A stretch of 18,021 nt of DNA from an uncultured Eubacteriales bacterium (GTDB lineage: Bacteria > Bacillota > Clostridia > Peptostreptococcales > Anaerovoracaceae). The position numbers and the translations under genes were made by a program. Under the pieces are notes generated by a model that was not told the origin of the DNA, made no database searches, and saw nothing but the letters and a program-made list of their open reading frames with translations. Each line of letters starts with the position of its first letter. Position 1 is the stretch's first letter. The stretch lies in NCBI GenBank assembly GCA_900542565.1, contig UQOC01000049.1, positions 1 through 18,021 on the forward strand, written 5' to 3'. Of this stretch, positions 15,567 through 18,021 are shown piece after piece.

Positions 15567-15791
15567 TTACTGAACAGCTTCTACACCTTTGATCTCAGGA
15601 TAGCTTTCTTTGAGTATCCTTTCTACAACTCCCTTGATCGTCATCTGAGCCCCCGGACACCCTGCGCAATGTCCCTGGAGCCTTACCCTTACGGTATTGT
15701 CCTCAGTCAGTTCAACAAACTCGATGTCTCCGCCGTCTCTCTGCAGGAATGGCCTGATCTGTCCTATCGCTTCTCTGATTTTTTCTTCCAT
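15567..15791 (-). CDS. NifU C-terminal-domain Fe-S scaffold/carrier protein
   Basis: This small stand-alone NifU-C (Nfu) domain holds or delivers iron-sulfur clusters. It has 74 residues with the motif GHCAGCPGAQMTIKG; the ligating cysteines are 42 and 45, and cluster binding needs a dimer. The N-terminal RPFLQRDGGDIEFVEL is also family-typical. It sits 15 bases after the substrate-binding lipoprotein and 12 before pepV, so co-transcription is likely. No isc/suf genes are nearby. Confidence 0.96.
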   Translation of the reverse strand: MEEKIREAIGQIRPFLQRDGGDIEFVELTEDNTVRVRLQGHCAGCPGAQMTIKGVVERILKESYPEIKGVEAVQ

Positions 15792-15806
15792 TGTGTTCTC
15801 TCCTTC

Positions 15807-17102
15807 TTATATAGTATATGTTTCCTGGATCTCTCCATTGGTTATATAGTTAATGATAACATCCTTTGTCGCTTCGTTTGTCCCCTCATAGCTGATCGTA
15901 CCCGAAGCGCCTTCAAATGAATTGAGATTTGCAAGGGCGTCACGGATAGCACTGCCTGCCGGGATACCTGTGGATTGGGCTTCTTCAAGAGCCTCCACAT
16001 TTCCTCTGGTGGCTGCATCTGTCGTGTATTCCTCTGCCAGCGCCTCCGCATCGGTGGCCATCGTAGTATCGTAAGCATTCTGTATCGCAGTTATGGCCAT
16101 CAGATATGCATCAAAAGCTACGGCTGTTGCCTCTGAAGGTTCAGAATCATCCCCATATTTTTCATGATACGCATCAAGAAATTCATCCTGCATCGTTGTC
16201 GTATGGACATTGGTGCTGTAATCCGAAGCATAGGCGATGTTAAGGTCTTCATTATCCTGTGCGAAGCTTATGAACTCGTCAGTATTCCATGAACTGGTAC
16301 CCACGAACAGTATGCTCGACATATTGGCATCCTGCGCCTGCTGCAAAAAGCTCATGGCTACAGTGGGCGAAACATCAAGAAAAACAGCCTGAGCTCCTGA
16401 ATCTATTATACCATCCAGGACAGCAGAATAATCACCAGAATTGGCATCCAGGTCAAAACTTCCGACTACACTGTCATTGTTCTCGGTTACGACTTTAAAT
16501 CTGCTGGTAAATCTCGCAACTGTTGCGGTCGCCGTATCATCACCGGACATTTTGACCGTAGCCGCCGTGCTTTTGGCCTGCACCGTATACACAAAGTCTG
16601 CAAGAGCATCCCCCTGCTTGGTGTCCGCAAATGTGGCGCAGAAATAATATGGATTGTTTACGGTTATCAGCGGATTTGTACTGCTGATGGAAATGGCCGG
16701 CACATTGTTTGCTTTGACAGCATCCCCGGCCACCAAAGTGACCGTATCCCCATAACTTCCAAGGATGACGGAAGGGTTTTGGGCCATGAGTTCTTCTATT
16801 GCGGTCTCTGCCGCATACATGTCGGACTGGTTGTCAGCATAGATGAGCTCGACCTTTTTGCCGGCCACCTCAGGGTAGAGTTCATGTGCAAGCTCAATGC
16901 CTATCCGCTCCTCATTGCCCTGCTGCCTGTACTCACCGGATAACGGTTCATACACTCCTATCCTGATCGTACCGTCAGCCGCCACCGTCTCCGTACTGCT
17001 GTCCGAAAAAAAAGCATTCTTGAAGTTGTTAAAAGTCGTGCATCCCGTAGCCATCACGGCCATGAGCAGCACGCACACGATCATGATAAGTTTTTTCTTC
17101 AT
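15807..17102 (-). CDS. Substrate-binding lipoprotein, branched-chain amino acid type (orphan)
   Basis: This extracytoplasmic solute-binding lipoprotein belongs to the periplasmic-binding-protein type 1 fold (LivJ/LivK-like). It has 431 residues. The signal peptide (1-20) ends in a lipobox-like ATGC with the lipidated cysteine at 21, followed by a Ser/Thr-rich linker to about 42. The mature protein begins IRIGVYEPLSGEYRQQGNEE, the characteristic opening with its ligand-binding Ser/Gly loop, and continues with ELIYADNQSD, the conserved strand facing the ligand. GGAG lies seven bases before the ATG, and a TATAAT (17131-17136, minus strand) lies upstream without a good -35. No liv-type permease or ATPase gene is in the window, so its partners must be elsewhere. 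The ligand is unproven. Confidence 0.9.
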   Translation of the reverse strand: MKKKLIMIVCVLLMAVMATGCTTFNNFKNAFFSDSSTETVAADGTIRIGVYEPLSGEYRQQGNEERIGIELAHELYPEVAGKKVELIYADNQSDMYAAETAIEELMAQNPSVILGSYGDTVTLVAGDAVKANNVPAISISSTNPLITVNNPYYFCATFADTKQGDALADFVYTVQAKSTAATVKMSGDDTATATVARFTSRFKVVTENNDSVVGSFDLDANSGDYSAVLDGIIDSGAQAVFLDVSPTVAMSFLQQAQDANMSSILFVGTSSWNTDEFISFAQDNEDLNIAYASDYSTNVHTTTMQDEFLDAYHEKYGDDSEPSEATAVAFDAYLMAITAIQNAYDTTMATDAEALAEEYTTDAATRGNVEALEEAQSTGIPAGSAIRDALANLNSFEGASGTISYEGTNEATKDVIINYITNGEIQETYTI

Positions 17103-17264
17103 ATATTTTCTCCAGTTTTAATTACACATAGCATTATATATTATTTTACTTTCAGGCAGATTTTTTCTGTGTTTTTTATGTGTATATTAGCTAAATATCA
17201 CGAAAAAATTATACCTCAATATGGCCACATCATGCAACGGGTTTTTTATCTGGCTCTCCTGCCG

Positions 17265-17320
17265 CCTGATATGTTCTCATGATCCTGTTGTTTCCAGAGA
17301 TCCATGATCTCCATATCAGG
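17265..17320. repeat. 56-bp imperfect inverted repeat upstream of rubrerythrin
   Basis: CCTGATATG (17265-17273) and CATATCAGG (17312-17320) are perfect 9-bp arms. The interior adds partial pairing through CATGATC-like segments. On the plus strand, TCTTTTATATG follows the right arm, so a transcript from the left could end here. The repeat lies about 115 bases before the rubrerythrin start. It may be a small-RNA terminator, an operator, or a remnant of a small mobile element. Confidence 0.65.
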
Positions 17321-17354
17321 TCTTTTATATGAGTATTTTCATGTTTTTAGATAT

Positions 17355-17394
17355 TTGAAAAAATATGGCTTAAATTATAAAAATGTGGTAATAT
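17355..17394 (+). promoter_or_regulatory. Putative rubrerythrin promoter region
   Basis: Two readings are possible: TTGAAA (17355-17360) with TATAAA (17376-17381), spacer 15; or TAATAT (17389-17394) preceded by TGTGG, like an extended -10. Neither is ideal, but both lie 40-55 bases upstream of the start in AT-rich DNA. Confidence 0.4.
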
Positions 17395-17434
17395 ATCTTT
17401 GTTAGTAAATTTAGATAAACAGGAGGAAATACTT

Positions 17435-17980
17435 ATGAAATGGGTTTGCACAGTATGTGGTTATGTTCATGAAGGTCCTGAGGCTCCGGCCGAATGTCCT
17501 GTATGCCATGTTGGCGCTGATAAGTTCATCAAGCAGGAAGAAGGCAAGACTGAATGGGCCGATCAGCATGTTGTAGGAGTTGCCAAGGGCGTTGATGAAG
17601 AGATCATCGAAGGCCTGAGAGCAAACTTTGAGGGAGAATGCTCCGAAGTCGGCATGTATCTGGCTATGGCAAGAGTTGCCCACAGAGAAGGTTATCCTGA
17701 GATCGGGCTCTACTGGGAAAAGGCTGCCTGGGAAGAAGCTGAACACGCTGCCAAGTTTGCAGAACTGCTGGGCGAAGTAGTTACCGACTCCACCAAGAAA
17801 AACCTGGAAATGAGAGTTGAAGCTGAAGCAGGCGCCTGCGCCGGTAAGAAAGCTCTGGCTACAAAGGCTAAACAGCTTAATCTGGATGCTATCCACGATA
17901 CAGTTCACGAAATGTGCAAGGATGAAGCCAGACATGGTGCCGCTTTTGAAGGCCTGCTGAAGAGATACTTCGGAAAATAA
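17435..17980 (+). CDS. Reverse rubrerythrin (rubredoxin domain N-terminal, diiron domain C-terminal)
   Basis: This non-heme iron peroxidase protects anaerobes by reducing hydrogen peroxide (and oxygen) with NADH-derived electrons. It has 181 residues. The domain order is reversed relative to classic rubrerythrin: the rubredoxin-like iron site (Cys5, Cys8, Cys21, Cys24 in CTVCGY and CPVCHVG) comes first, followed by a ferritin-like four-helix bundle. Diiron ligands are in ExxH motifs at EAEH (101-104) and EARH (164-167), plus acidic residues near 67-69 and 130-132. The ATG at 17435 is preceded by AGGAGG eight bases upstream; the longer frame is not used. In Clostridium relatives this type is induced by oxygen through PerR; no clear PerR box is seen here. 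Confidence 0.96.
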   Translation: MKWVCTVCGYVHEGPEAPAECPVCHVGADKFIKQEEGKTEWADQHVVGVAKGVDEEIIEGLRANFEGECSEVGMYLAMARVAHREGYPEIGLYWEKAAWEEAEHAAKFAELLGEVVTDSTKKNLEMRVEAEAGACAGKKALATKAKQLNLDAIHDTVHEMCKDEARHGAAFEGLLKRYFGK

Positions 17981-18021
17981 GCCTATTGCGGATTATACCC
18001 GCCAAGCATTGGAATTTCAAT

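Larger units (their letters stand above)
17103..17434. other. Divergent intergenic region between lipoprotein and rubrerythrin genes
   Basis: This is 332 AT-rich bases with no gene. It holds the leader of the lipoprotein gene, a short CAGATTTTTTCTG palindrome, the large inverted repeat at 17265-17320, and the rubrerythrin promoter region. Either gene could be controlled from here. Confidence 0.7.

Noticed and set aside
14796..15920. A 374-codon open frame on the plus strand
   Set aside because: It lies entirely antisense to pepV, nifU and the lipoprotein 3' end, has no ribosome binding site and no recognisable domain. It arises from codon bias of the real genes.

Overview
The window is chromosomal DNA of an anaerobic low-to-mid GC Firmicute. 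A member of the Clostridia is most likely, perhaps near the Anaerovoracaceae/Family XIII; the genus cannot be fixed from sequence alone. The evidence is strong AGGAGG-type ribosome binding sites, sigma-A promoters (TTGACA/TATAAT), a CIRCE operator on groESL, the redox repressor Rex, a 2[4Fe-4S] ferredoxin, a reverse-type rubrerythrin, an ECF riboflavin transporter under an FMN riboswitch, and a PepV-type dipeptidase. Nearly all genes lie on the minus strand; only the ferredoxin and rubrerythrin are on the plus strand.

Layout, left to right. 1-994 is the 5' part of an unusual guaB (IMP dehydrogenase). 1146-1751 is an XRE-type regulator with a membrane tail. 1823-2549 looks like the remains of a polymorphic-toxin immunity locus: an unrecognised 159-residue protein preceded by two out-of-register halves of what looks like a SUKH (SMI1/KNR4) protein. 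2550-3235 is non-coding and repeat-rich. It holds two head-to-head arrays of a degenerate 42-bp repeat around a perfect palindrome, a separate 24-bp tandem repeat, and the groEL terminator. 3236-5268 is the groES-groEL operon with CIRCE and promoter. 5300-7003 holds an OGG1-type DNA glycosylase and a P-loop ATPase fused to an Asp23/Gls24-like domain, the latter divergent from ferredoxin. 7392-8451 holds Rex and acyl carrier protein.

8517-14152 is one long transcription unit: promoter inside the pepV 3' end, FMN riboswitch, ribU, tsaE, tsaB, (36-codon ORF), rimI, tsaD, ABC-F ATPase. It joins riboflavin uptake to the tRNA t6A modification machinery and a ribosome-associated ABC-F protein, so an FMN switch sits ahead of essential translation genes. 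14118-17102 is a second likely operon: an orphan branched-chain-amino-acid-type substrate-binding lipoprotein, a NifU C-terminal-domain scaffold and PepV dipeptidase. 17265-17320 is a large inverted repeat upstream of the reverse rubrerythrin (17435-17980).

The items most worth a second look are the inverted 42-bp-period repeat arrays, the collapsed immunity locus next to them, the ATPase-Asp23 fusion, the FMN-riboswitch-led t6A operon, and the guaB, which resembles the IMP dehydrogenase of the parasite Tritrichomonas foetus more than ordinary bacterial enzymes.
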